This document shows, in pieces, positions 18,219 to 27,433 of a stretch of DNA of 64,000 bases. The DNA is from Chloroflexota bacterium (GTDB lineage Bacteria; Chloroflexota; UBA11872). The stretch lies in NCBI GenBank assembly GCA_022824865.1, contig JAJDZD010000006.1, positions 1-64,000 of the forward strand. The letters run 5' to 3'. The first letter of the stretch is position 1; every line of letters begins with the position of its first letter. The notes beneath the pieces are model-generated. The model did not search any database. It was not told where the DNA came from and worked only from the letters and a program-made list of their open reading frames with translations. A program made the translations under genes and the position numbers.

Positions 18219-18652
18219 GGTTCACTCCGTACTACAGTCCGAGCCTCCTCCTTAGTTTAGGGTTTCGGCACTCTCCTACATAATCCCCAATAGCTTGTGC
18301 CAGGAGTTTGAAATGCTGCACTGGATAGACCATGGGGATCACACGAGGATAACGTAGTAATTGCGTTGAACATCTTGCGATGGGCAAGTTTCCTAGGGTT
18401 CGACCAGCGGAGTGCTTGTGGTCGATTCACAGTCCTAGGAGATGTTCTCTTGTGCTCGATGTGTGTGACCGGAGTGACGACGGGAATCCGGACTCGAAGT
18501 AGGAGAGGGCATGGGCGTCCGCTTTCATATCTGTGCGGCACTGGTGGGTGATTCGGTTTGTGGAAACGAGTGAATCTTTGTTGATGTGGTGGCCTCTGGC
18601 CTTGACGGGTGGGGTGTGGGTGGCGAGTATCGGGCGATAAGGAGGGGGTTCC

Positions 18653-19765
18653 ATGGCGCAGGCTGTCCTTGACGCGCCGGCGGCTGCGGAGGCCGCGAAC
18701 GGCCGTACCTCGCTGACCACGATCGATTGCGACGTTCATCCGTATCCGAACACGATTCACGACCTGACGCCGTTCATGTCGGATCGGTGGGTGCAGTACG
18801 TCAAGCAGTCCGGCTTTGCGGCGCCGCCGGGCACGCAGTACCCGAAGGGCTATGAGAATGCCGCGCGACGGGACGCTTGGCCGCCGAACGGTCTGAAGCC
18901 CGGCGCCGATCCCGACTTCGTGCGCGAGCAATTGCTGGACGAGTGGGACATGCAGTACGGGATCCTGACGCCCCTGTATGCGGCGGGCCACGTGCACAAC
19001 GACGACTTCAGCATTGCGCTGGCACGGGCGGTGAACGAGTGGCAGCGGCACGTGTGGCTGGATAGCGACGAGCGCTGGCGGAGTTCCATCACGGTGACGC
19101 CGCAGATTCCGGAGGCGGCGGCCGAGGAGATTCGCCGCTGCGGCAAGGACGGGCGCTTCGTGCAGGTGATCCTGACGGTGCGCGGCAATGCGCCGTACGG
19201 GAAGCGGCACTATTACCCGCTGTTTGAGGCGGCCGCCGACATGGATCTGCCGGTTGGGGTTCATTTCGGTGGGTGGGGCAATCACCCGATTACCGCCACC
19301 GGCTGGCCTTCGTATTACCTGGAAGACCACACGGGGATGACGCAGGCGTTCGAGGCGCAGGTGCTGAGCCTGGTGTCGGAGGGCATCTTTGAGCGGCTGC
19401 CGAACCTGCGGATCGCGCTGATCGAGGGCGGGTTCTCCTGGCTGCCGCCGCTGATGTGGCGGTTCGACAAGAACTACAAGGGGCTGAAAGAGGAAGTGCC
19501 GTGGCTGCGCAAGCTGCCGAGCGAGTACATCCTGGAGCACTTCCGGATGACGACGCAGCCGATGGACGAGCCGCCCAACCCGCAGCACCTGCTGCAGATC
19601 TTCGACATGATCGGGCGGGACGACTTCCTGATGTTCGCCACCGACTACCCGCACTGGGACTTCGACGCGCCGGATCGCGCGTTGCCGTCGGTGGTGCGGG
19701 GCGAGTTGCGGCGGAAGATCATGGCTGACAACGCCACGGCGTTCTATGACTTCGAGCGTGCATGA
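18653..19765 (+). CDS. Amidohydrolase (PF04909 type, TIM-barrel metal-dependent hydrolase)
   Basis: DCDVHP, VHFGGWGNHP, EGGFSWLPPLMWRFDKNYKGL, FATDYPHWDFD. Confidence 0.92.
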   Translation: MAQAVLDAPAAAEAANGRTSLTTIDCDVHPYPNTIHDLTPFMSDRWVQYVKQSGFAAPPGTQYPKGYENAARRDAWPPNGLKPGADPDFVREQLLDEWDMQYGILTPLYAAGHVHNDDFSIALARAVNEWQRHVWLDSDERWRSSITVTPQIPEAAAEEIRRCGKDGRFVQVILTVRGNAPYGKRHYYPLFEAAADMDLPVGVHFGGWGNHPITATGWPSYYLEDHTGMTQAFEAQVLSLVSEGIFERLPNLRIALIEGGFSWLPPLMWRFDKNYKGLKEEVPWLRKLPSEYILEHFRMTTQPMDEPPNPQHLLQIFDMIGRDDFLMFATDYPHWDFDAPDRALPSVVRGELRRKIMADNATAFYDFERA

Positions 19766-20114
19766 CGTAGGGGCGGAGGCCGACTTCGAGGTCGGCCAGC
19801 CCAGGCGCGTCGAGATCGGGGGCCGCGGCTTTGTGGTCGTGAACGGGGGCACTCAGTTTCACGCCGCGCGCGATGTTTGCGCGCACCAGGGGGCCCGGCT
19901 GTCGTCCGGCCGGTGCAAGGGCAACGTTCACGCCGAGACCGTGGGCGGTCACATCGAGTACCAGACCGGCGGACGGACATTGCTGCAATGTCCGTGGCAC
20001 GGCTGGATCTTCGATATGGCCACCGGTCGGGCGCTGACCGACCCGGACCGGGCGAGGGTGCGGGTGTATCCGGTGCATGTGACGGACGGCCGCGTGCTCC
20101 TGGACCTGGCGTAG
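19746..20114 (+). CDS. Rieske [2Fe-2S] ferredoxin-like protein
   Basis: CAHQGARL and CPWHGWIFD (CxH...CxxH); overlaps the amidohydrolase by 20 bp. Confidence 0.93.
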   Translation: MTSSVHDVGAEADFEVGQPRRVEIGGRGFVVVNGGTQFHAARDVCAHQGARLSSGRCKGNVHAETVGGHIEYQTGGRTLLQCPWHGWIFDMATGRALTDPDRARVRVYPVHVTDGRVLLDLA

Positions 20115-20121
20115 GTCGATC

Positions 20122-21405
20122 GTGTCCGCCGGGGGCGGCGGTCTGGACGGGCTGATTCACTGCATTCACGCCTCGCGGACGGCGGCGGCGCTGGCGCTGA
20201 CGGGGGGCGGGACAGGGGCGATTCCCCTCTTGCTGCGGCGGCCGGGCGGGTCTCGGACGGTGCTGGATGTTTCGGTGCCGTATGGGCCGAAGGCGGTGGC
20301 CGGCTACCTGGGAGAGACGCCGGCGCAGGCGTGTTCGGCCGCAACAGCCCAACTGCTGGCGAGGCGTGCGTTCAGGCGGGCCGTGGAACTACGCCCCGAT
20401 GCCTCGATTCCGGTGGTGGGGTTGGGGGCCACGGCCGCGCTGGCCACAGATCGGGTGCGGCGGGGGGAGGATCGGCTGCACGCGGCTACGTTTGACGGCG
20501 CCCGAACCCTGGCGCTGGAGTGGCAGTTTCAGCTACCGCATTCCAATAGGAAACCTTTGCATAACCCGGCCGCGGTTGCCCGGAAGACCCTCACCCCAAC
20601 CCTCTCCCAGAGGGAGAGGGAGCAAGAGCGGCCGAATCTTCGAGGACGACGGATGTTAGGCGAAGGCCGCAATCGGCAGGCGCAGGAGACTGCCGCCGAG
20701 CGAGCGATCGCGGCGCTGTTGGCGGACGCAGTGGGCGTGGCGACCTGGCGCGAATTGGAGGGGTCCGAGCTTGCCTCCGTGCAGCGAAGAGTCGAGGTTG
20801 AAGATGACGAACTGGCGGTCGTCCACGACGGCACGCAGTCCTGGGTCACCGTACATCCGGACGGCCGGCAGCGGCCGGGTGGGCAGATCCCGACGGCGCT
20901 GGTGCCGGGGTCGTTCAATCCGTGGCATGAAGCGCACCGGGCGCTGTGGGAGGCCGCGCGGCGGAGGTTTGGCGATCCGGTGGCCTACGAGTTGTCGATT
21001 ACCAACGTGGACAAGCCGCCGCTGCCCACGAGTGAGGTCTTGCGGCGGGCGGAGCAGTTTCGCGGTAGGTCCAGTCTGGTATTGAGCGCGGCGCCAACCT
21101 TTGTGGAGAAGGCTCGCTTGCTTCCGGGCGCGGCGTTTGCAGTCGGGGCCGATACGGCCCGACGGATCGTCGAACCGATGTACTACGGCGGGATGGAAGC
21201 GATGCGGGCGGCGCTGCGTGAACTTCGGTCGTTGGATGCGCGGTTCGTGGTGGCGGGGCGCCTGGAGGAAGGTCGTTTCTTGCAGCTACGCGACCTGGCT
21301 CTGCCTCCTGAAGCCGAGGAACTCTTCGAGGCGATACCGGCGGATGAAGTTCGTGTGGATGTCTCGTCCACCGAGTTGCGCGCGAAACGGGCAGCCGGCC
21401 CTTGA
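20122..21405 (+). CDS. CinA-like domain fused to a nucleotidylyltransferase-like domain
   Basis: N-terminal SRTAAALALTGGGTGAIPLLL...VLDVSVPYGPKAVAGYLG (CinA-like). C-terminal ALVPGSFNPWHEAHRALWEAARRRFG...VDVSSTELRA (NMN/pantetheine adenylyltransferase-like). Confidence 0.75.
   Translation: MSAGGGGLDGLIHCIHASRTAAALALTGGGTGAIPLLLRRPGGSRTVLDVSVPYGPKAVAGYLGETPAQACSAATAQLLARRAFRRAVELRPDASIPVVGLGATAALATDRVRRGEDRLHAATFDGARTLALEWQFQLPHSNRKPLHNPAAVARKTLTPTLSQREREQERPNLRGRRMLGEGRNRQAQETAAERAIAALLADAVGVATWRELEGSELASVQRRVEVEDDELAVVHDGTQSWVTVHPDGRQRPGGQIPTALVPGSFNPWHEAHRALWEAARRRFGDPVAYELSITNVDKPPLPTSEVLRRAEQFRGRSSLVLSAAPTFVEKARLLPGAAFAVGADTARRIVEPMYYGGMEAMRAALRELRSLDARFVVAGRLEEGRFLQLRDLALPPEAEELFEAIPADEVRVDVSSTELRAKRAAGP
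20587..20622. repeat. Fourth dispersed copy of the CCCTCACCCCAACCCTCTCCC...GGGAGAGGG palindromic repeat, inside a CDS
   Basis: ACCCTCACCCCAACCCTCTCCCAGAGGGAGAGGGA; encodes TLTPTLSQRERE in the interdomain linker. Confidence 0.88.
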
Positions 21406-21476
21406 ATTAAACCGCCCCGGCAGACTGCGCAGCCGTCTACCATGAACGCACGTCCCCCCATTCCAGATTAAGCACG

Positions 21477-22643
21477 GTGTCGGCGCCCGACCCGCCGAAG
21501 ACGCCGCAAGGCACGCAACCAGACGCTCCCGCCGCGCCGTCCGTCGAACCTGGCGCGCCCGGGACGGGCGGCGCCGTTCCGGGCGAGCAGCCGGTTTATC
21601 GCTGGTCGCCGCGCACGCGCCGGACGGTGGCGATGTTGATTGGGATCCTGGCGGCCCTGGTGTTGTGGGGCGCACGGGAGATCGTGGGCCCGTTTGTCTG
21701 GGCCGGGATTTTTGCGTATGTCTTCAACCCGGCCGTCAACGGGCTGGTTCGGATTACGCGGGTTCCCCGCCCCGCGGCGGTGGCGCTGTTCTACGCCATT
21801 GGACTGGGATTGCTGACGCTGCTGGGCTTCCTCGTCGTGCCACGTTTCGTGGACGAACTGAATCGTCTGACGGCTGAGCTTCCGGAGATCGTGGCGGAAC
21901 TTGAAGCTGCCTTGCCGTCAGAGTTCCTGGGGCAGCCGCTGGTTGTGCAGGACGTAATCAACGGGCTGACGGCGGGCGCGACCAGCATGCTGACCGACGC
22001 CTCGCAGGCGGTCAGCGCCTTCCGCAGCGCCTTCAACCTGCTGATTCACGGCGTGCTGGCCGTGGTGGCGGCCGGCTACCTGCTGCTGGCCGGCCCCGAG
22101 CTCTTTCGGGGACTGTTGGAACGGATTCCCCCCGGTCCGCGGGCCGAGACCGAGGATCTGGTTGGGCGCATCAATAGCGTGCTCGGCGCCTTCATTCGGG
22201 GCGAGATCATCCTGGTGGTCATCATGAGCGTGACCACGTTCATCGGGCTGTCGATTATCGGCATCCCGTTTGCGGTGATCCTGGCCATTGCCACGGGATT
22301 CCTGGAGCTGATTCCGGTTTTCGGTCCGATCATGGCCGCCATTCCGCCAATAGGACTGGCCCTGGTGACGGCCAATAACTTCGGCTGGCCGGGTTGGGTG
22401 GCGGGTGTGGTGGTGGCCGTGATGTACACGGTGCTGCGGCAGTTAGAGGACTACTTCGTGATTCCGAACGTGGTGGGCCGGGTGGTGCGCGTGCATCCCC
22501 TGATTGCCCTCTTCGCCATCTTTGCGGGGCTGCAGATCTGGGGCATTACCGGCATGGTGATTGCCCTGCCCGTGGCCGGGGTGGCGCGGGTGCTGCTGGG
22601 CTACGCCTACCGGCGCACGGTCACCTCGCCGCGGAGGCCGTAG
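21477..22643 (+). CDS. AI-2E family transporter (UPF0118)
   Basis: Multiple TM helices; AYVFNPAVNGLVR, PVFGPIMAAIPPIGLAL, RQLEDYFVIPNVVGRVVRVHPLIALFAIF. Confidence 0.9.
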   Translation: MSAPDPPKTPQGTQPDAPAAPSVEPGAPGTGGAVPGEQPVYRWSPRTRRTVAMLIGILAALVLWGAREIVGPFVWAGIFAYVFNPAVNGLVRITRVPRPAAVALFYAIGLGLLTLLGFLVVPRFVDELNRLTAELPEIVAELEAALPSEFLGQPLVVQDVINGLTAGATSMLTDASQAVSAFRSAFNLLIHGVLAVVAAGYLLLAGPELFRGLLERIPPGPRAETEDLVGRINSVLGAFIRGEIILVVIMSVTTFIGLSIIGIPFAVILAIATGFLELIPVFGPIMAAIPPIGLALVTANNFGWPGWVAGVVVAVMYTVLRQLEDYFVIPNVVGRVVRVHPLIALFAIFAGLQIWGITGMVIALPVAGVARVLLGYAYRRTVTSPRRP

Positions 22644-22769
22644 TGATGACTCCGGCTCACTGGAAACGGACCCGTACCTCGCACGCCAACTCTTCCGAAA
22701 CAGCGTCCAAACGCGGCGTGGCGGCGTTATTCTTCACGCGGCAAGTTCCGAGAGAGTACTGAGGGGCGG

Positions 22770-24071
22770 ATGTCCGCAGAGATCGGACTTGGGTTCCTGG
22801 GATTGGGCACCGTCGGTTCGGCCGTGGTTCGCACGGTCACCGAGCGGTCCGGTTTCCTTGAGCGCCAGATTGGGCGTTCGTTCCAGGTTCGGCGCGCGCT
22901 GATCCGCGATCCCAATCGTCGACGCGACGTCCCGTTGGACGCATCCCAACTCACGGTCAACGTGGACGACGTGCTTGACGACGAGACCATCGACGTCGTC
23001 GTGGAACTGATGGGGGGTGTCGAGCCCGCGAATACGTACATCAGGCGGGCGCTCGAATCCGGCAAGCACGTTGTCACCGCCAACAAGGAAGTGATGGCCA
23101 CGCACGGGATCGAGTTGCTGGAGTTGGCGACGGCGCATGGTCGCGACCTGTACTTCGAGGCCAGCGTGGGCGGGGGCATCCCGGTGATCGGGCCGTTTCG
23201 CCAGGACCTGGCGGCGAACCAGATCCGCGAGGTTCACGCCATCATCAACGGGACGACCAACTACATCCTGACGGAGATGGCGTCGGGGGGGCTGGACTTC
23301 GAGGCCGCCCTGGCGGATGCGCAGCGGCTGGGATACGCCGAGCCGGACCCGACCAACGACATCGAAGGCATCGACGCGGCCTACAAGCTGGTGATCCTGG
23401 CCTCGCTGGCCTTCAACTGCGCGGTACGTCCGGATGAGGTTTTTCGCGAGGGCATCACGCGCATCAGCGCGGCGGACTTCCGTTACGCGGCGGAGTTGGG
23501 TTACGGCATCAAGCTGCTGGCCATCGCCAAGCGGGCGCCCAACGGATTCGAGGCCCGGGTACATCCGGCGTTGATCCAGCGGGACGTGCTGCTGGCCCAG
23601 GTGGACGGGGTATTCAACGCCGTACTTCTGGACGGTGACCTGCTGGGCCGCGCGCTGTTCATTGGTCGCGGGGCGGGCCCCGAACCGACTTCCAGCGCCA
23701 TCGTGGCCGACCTGATCGACCTGGGGCACAACATTCGACGCGCCGTGCACGACCGGATTCCCATGTCGCTGGACGGCGACCTGTGCGTGCTGCCCATGGC
23801 GGAGGTTCGCTCGCGCTACTACTTCAGGCTCTGGGTGAAGGATCAGCCGGGAGTCCTGGCGCGGATCGGCGCGGTGTGCGGTGAGCACGCCATCAGCATC
23901 GCCTCGGTCATCCAGAAGGAAGTGGACGAAAACGCGGGCCGCGCGGAACTGGTGTTCCTGACGCACGAGGCCCAGGAGTCGGCGGTACAGGGCGCACTGT
24001 CGGCCATTGCGGATCTGGACGTGGTGGCTTCGGTCGCCGGCGTGATTCGGGTCGAGGACCTGGCGGAATGA
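22770..24071 (+). CDS. hom: Homoserine dehydrogenase
   Basis: GFLGLGTVGSAVV, VVELMGGVEPA, VVTANKEVMATHG, NGTTNYILTEM, YAEPDPTNDIEGIDAAYKLVILASLAF; C-terminal ACT region. Confidence 0.97.
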   Translation: MSAEIGLGFLGLGTVGSAVVRTVTERSGFLERQIGRSFQVRRALIRDPNRRRDVPLDASQLTVNVDDVLDDETIDVVVELMGGVEPANTYIRRALESGKHVVTANKEVMATHGIELLELATAHGRDLYFEASVGGGIPVIGPFRQDLAANQIREVHAIINGTTNYILTEMASGGLDFEAALADAQRLGYAEPDPTNDIEGIDAAYKLVILASLAFNCAVRPDEVFREGITRISAADFRYAAELGYGIKLLAIAKRAPNGFEARVHPALIQRDVLLAQVDGVFNAVLLDGDLLGRALFIGRGAGPEPTSSAIVADLIDLGHNIRRAVHDRIPMSLDGDLCVLPMAEVRSRYYFRLWVKDQPGVLARIGAVCGEHAISIASVIQKEVDENAGRAELVFLTHEAQESAVQGALSAIADLDVVASVAGVIRVEDLAE

Positions 24072-25135
24072 ACGGATCCCCGCGTCCGGGGGTAATCGAG
24101 CGCTACCGAGAGTTTCTTCCCGTAGGTGAGACCACTCCGAACCTGACGATTGGCGAAGGCGACACGCCTTTGGTTCGAGCGGCGTCGCTGGAACGCCGAC
24201 TGGGCGTGTCGGAGGTCTGGCTGAAGCTGGAGGGCTGCAATCCGACCGGTTCGTTCAAGGACCGCGGGCTGGCCGTGGCCGCGGCCAAAGCCATCGAAGA
24301 GGGCGCGCACTCGTTTATCTGCGCCTCCACCGGCAACACGGCGGCTTCGGCGGCGGCCTTCGGCGCGCGGTCCGGGACGCCCACCGGGGTGATTATTCCG
24401 GCGCGCGGGGTGGCGCTGGGCAAGGTGGCCCAGGCGCTGATCTACGGCGCGCGGGTGATTCCGATCCAGGGGTCGTTTGACGACGGCCTGACCGTGGTTC
24501 GCGAACTGGCGTCGCGTCCGGGTGTGGCACTGGTCAACTCGGTCAATCCCCACCGGCTGGAAGGGCAGCAGACGGCCGCTTTTGAGGTCGTGGACACGCT
24601 TGGCGACGCCCCCGAGGAGCTGTACATCCCGGTGGGCAACGCCGGCAACATCACGGCGTACTGGCAGGGCTTTCGCGCCTACGAAGAGGCCGGCCGGGCC
24701 AGCGGGCTGCCGGTGATGCGCGGGTTTCAGGCGGAGGGCGCCGCGCCCATCGTGGCCGGCGAGCCGGTGGCCAATCCCGACACCGTGGCCTCGGCCATTC
24801 GAATCGGGAACCCGGCCAACTGGGAGCGTGCGGTGCAGGCGCGCGACGAGTCGGACGGCACGATCGAGCCCGTCAGCGACGAGGAGATTGTCGAGGCCTA
24901 CCAATTGCTGGCGGCGGAAGAAGGGATCTTTGTTGAATTGGCCTCAGCCGCGTCCGTGGCGGGGCTACTGTGTCGCGCCCGTGGCGGCGAAGTCATCGGA
25001 GGTCGCGTGGTCTGTGTGCTGACCGGAACCGGCCTGAAGGATCCCGGCGCCGCCGTTCGCTACGCTCCGAAACCTGCGGAAGTCGAAGCCAATATCGAGG
25101 CGGTAGCCTCAGCTCTTGGATGGAACGCCGGCTAG
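24068..25135 (+). CDS. thrC: Threonine synthase
   Basis: EGDTPLVRA, NPTGSFKDRGLAVA, ASTGNTAASAAAF, PVGNAGNITAYWQGF; ATGA overlap with hom. Confidence 0.97.
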   Translation: MNGSPRPGVIERYREFLPVGETTPNLTIGEGDTPLVRAASLERRLGVSEVWLKLEGCNPTGSFKDRGLAVAAAKAIEEGAHSFICASTGNTAASAAAFGARSGTPTGVIIPARGVALGKVAQALIYGARVIPIQGSFDDGLTVVRELASRPGVALVNSVNPHRLEGQQTAAFEVVDTLGDAPEELYIPVGNAGNITAYWQGFRAYEEAGRASGLPVMRGFQAEGAAPIVAGEPVANPDTVASAIRIGNPANWERAVQARDESDGTIEPVSDEEIVEAYQLLAAEEGIFVELASAASVAGLLCRARGGEVIGGRVVCVLTGTGLKDPGAAVRYAPKPAEVEANIEAVASALGWNAG

Positions 25136-25166
25136 TCGCACGAATCTGCTCGGCGATGAGATTGCT

Positions 25167-26027
25167 CTAGAGCGAACCGTCTTCCATGAGACCCTCGCCA
25201 ATCACCACGTTGTCAATCAGGCCAACGCCGCCGACTTCGGCCGCGACGGCGATGACCAGCGGCGGGTCGGCCACCGCTACTTGCTCAAGCGTTAGGGCGT
25301 GGCGGACTTCGGCGTAGCCGATGGTGGCCAGCGGCTGGGCCTGTACCGTGACTCGCACCAGGTCGGCCAGTGCCGCGGGCGACCGCTCGTCGTCGTCCCA
25401 GGCGGACGCGGCCAGTTCCAGGCCGCGCCATAGGGCGGTGGCGGCCCGGCGCTGATCGGGTGAGAGGCGTACGTTGCGGCTGCTGAGGGCCAGGCCGTCG
25501 TGGGCCCGGACCGTGGGCACGATGACGAGCTTGACCGGGAGGTTCAGGTCCTCCACCAGGCGAGCAATGACGCGGGTCTGCTGCCAGTCCTTCTGACCGA
25601 GGTAGGCGCGGGTGGGCCGGGTGAGGTTGAAGAGCTTGGCCACGACGGTGGCGACGCCCGAGAAGTGACCGGGACGCCGGGCGCCTTCCAGGTCGGCGCC
25701 GATCGGCCCCGGGTCGATTCGGGTACCGAAGCCGTCCGGGTACATCTCCTCGATCGACGGTGCGAAGACTAGGTCAACGCCGCAGGCTTGGAAGGCCGCC
25801 AGGTCCGCCGCTTCGTCTCGAGGGTAGGCGGCGTAGTCTGACGAGTCGTTGAATTGGGTTCGGTTGACGAACAGAGTGGCGACGACCGAGCGGTCGCGCC
25901 GCCGGGCGGCCCGGAGGAGCGCGAGGTGGCCCTCGTGCAGCGCGCCCATGGTCGGCACGACACCCACGGGTCCGGGCAGCGTTGCCCTGGCTTCGTGAAG
26001 GCTGGTGCGGGTTCTGGCTACGATCAT
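25167..26027 (-). CDS. panC: Pantoate-beta-alanine ligase
   Basis: VPTMGALHEGHLALLRAAR, VVATLFVNRTQFN, YLGQKDWQQ, VPTVRAHDGLALSSRNVRLS. Confidence 0.97.
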   Translation of the reverse strand: MIVARTRTSLHEARATLPGPVGVVPTMGALHEGHLALLRAARRRDRSVVATLFVNRTQFNDSSDYAAYPRDEAADLAAFQACGVDLVFAPSIEEMYPDGFGTRIDPGPIGADLEGARRPGHFSGVATVVAKLFNLTRPTRAYLGQKDWQQTRVIARLVEDLNLPVKLVIVPTVRAHDGLALSSRNVRLSPDQRRAATALWRGLELAASAWDDDERSPAALADLVRVTVQAQPLATIGYAEVRHALTLEQVAVADPPLVIAVAAEVGGVGLIDNVVIGEGLMEDGSL

Positions 26028-26080
26028 GGCGAGACGACATGCGTTGAGCGCGTCCTCACGCGCCCCTGATACTGCACATC

Positions 26081-27430
26081 ATGGCACCGAACTCTGCGCC
26101 GGATTCCGCTGAGCTCCAGCAGGCGCTGGCGGCGGAACTGACGGCTGACGCCGTGACTCCGGGCAATCCGGCGCGCGATGCAATTGACGGCGTGCGCCCG
26201 AGTCTGTGCGCGCAGGTCGACTCGCCCGAGGCTGTGGCGGCGGCGCTGGCTATCTGTCAGCGCCTGAACGCCGTGGTGGCGCCGCGAGGAGGCGGATCCC
26301 ACCTGGGTCTCGGCCAGCCGCCGGTGCGGGTGGACGTGTTGCTGGACCTCAGCGAACTGAACTCGGTCATTGAGTACCGGCCGGCGGACCTCACGCTGGC
26401 GGTGGCCGCCGGCGCGCGGCTTGCGGACGTGCAGACCTTGCTGGCCCACGAAGGGCAGATGCTGGCCTTGGACCCAGCGAGTGAGCCGACGGCCACAATC
26501 GGCGGCATGGTGGCCGCCAACCTGTCTGGTCCGCGTCGCGCCGGATCGGGGACGGCGCGAGACCTGGTGATCGGCCTCGAAGTCGCGGGCTTACGCGGCC
26601 TGGTTACGAGATCCGGCGGCATGGTGGTCAAGAACGTGACCGGTTACGACCTGCCCAAAGCGCACATCGGGGCGTTCGGCACGCTGGGCGTCATCACGCG
26701 CGTGAACTTGAAGATCACTCCCCGCCCCTCGGTGGAGCAGACGTTGGTGACGCCGCTGGCGGATCCCGCATCGGCCGGCGCGGCCATAGGCGCCGTGATC
26801 GACAGTCCGCTGGCGACCAGCGGATTCGACCTCATTCAGCGTGAAATGGCGTCGGACATCCAGGTGTCCGCTGACGGTGCGTGGCTGTTGGCCATTCGGG
26901 TCGCCGGCACTGAGGGCGGCGTGGGCGCGCAACTGGCAATGGCGGCGCAGGCCGTCGGGCCCAGCGCCGTAGGCGAAGGCGTCACCCTTGAGGGCGCGAA
27001 TCAGGATCGGTTCTGGAAGGATGCCGACGCGCTGGCTCGTGCACCCGTGGACGTTGCCAGCCAGACGACGTGCCGGCTGAGCGCCCTGTCCAGCCAGACG
27101 CCGTCGCTCCTCAGTAGCGCGGCGGAAATCGGCGAGGACCTGGGCTTGCGGACCATGGCGAGCGCGCGGGCGCTGCATGGAGTGGTGCGCGTTCGGGCCA
27201 GCGGGAACGACGCCGCGGCCGTGATGACCGACTTTGTGCTGTGCCTGCGGGCGGCCGCGGAACGCTTGGGCGGTGCCCTCGTGATCGAGTCCGCTCCCAC
27301 GGAGGTCAAGCGCAGCGCCGGGGTGTGGGGCGTCTCAGCCGACGCCCCGGACGTGCAGGCGATGGAGGCGTTGCGCTCAGCCTTCGATCCAGGTCGGATA
27401 ATCAATCGCGGACGCTTTGTGGTGAGCTGA
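26081..27430 (+). CDS. glcE: FAD-binding oxidoreductase, GlcE-like
   Basis: VVAPRGGGSHLGLG, ATIGGMVAANLSGPRRAGSGTARDLVIGL, VVKNVTGYDLPKAHIGAFGTLGVIT. Confidence 0.85.
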   Translation: MAPNSAPDSAELQQALAAELTADAVTPGNPARDAIDGVRPSLCAQVDSPEAVAAALAICQRLNAVVAPRGGGSHLGLGQPPVRVDVLLDLSELNSVIEYRPADLTLAVAAGARLADVQTLLAHEGQMLALDPASEPTATIGGMVAANLSGPRRAGSGTARDLVIGLEVAGLRGLVTRSGGMVVKNVTGYDLPKAHIGAFGTLGVITRVNLKITPRPSVEQTLVTPLADPASAGAAIGAVIDSPLATSGFDLIQREMASDIQVSADGAWLLAIRVAGTEGGVGAQLAMAAQAVGPSAVGEGVTLEGANQDRFWKDADALARAPVDVASQTTCRLSALSSQTPSLLSSAAEIGEDLGLRTMASARALHGVVRVRASGNDAAAVMTDFVLCLRAAAERLGGALVIESAPTEVKRSAGVWGVSADAPDVQAMEALRSAFDPGRIINRGRFVVS

Positions 27431-27433
27431 GGC

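Noticed and set aside
18257-19852. 531-aa minus-strand ORF antisense to the amidohydrolase
   Set aside because: Low-complexity RHPRR-type translation with no recognisable domain; an artefact of GC-rich third positions.
22734-23966. 410-aa minus-strand ORF antisense to homoserine dehydrogenase
   Set aside because: Shadow ORF of a confidently identified gene.
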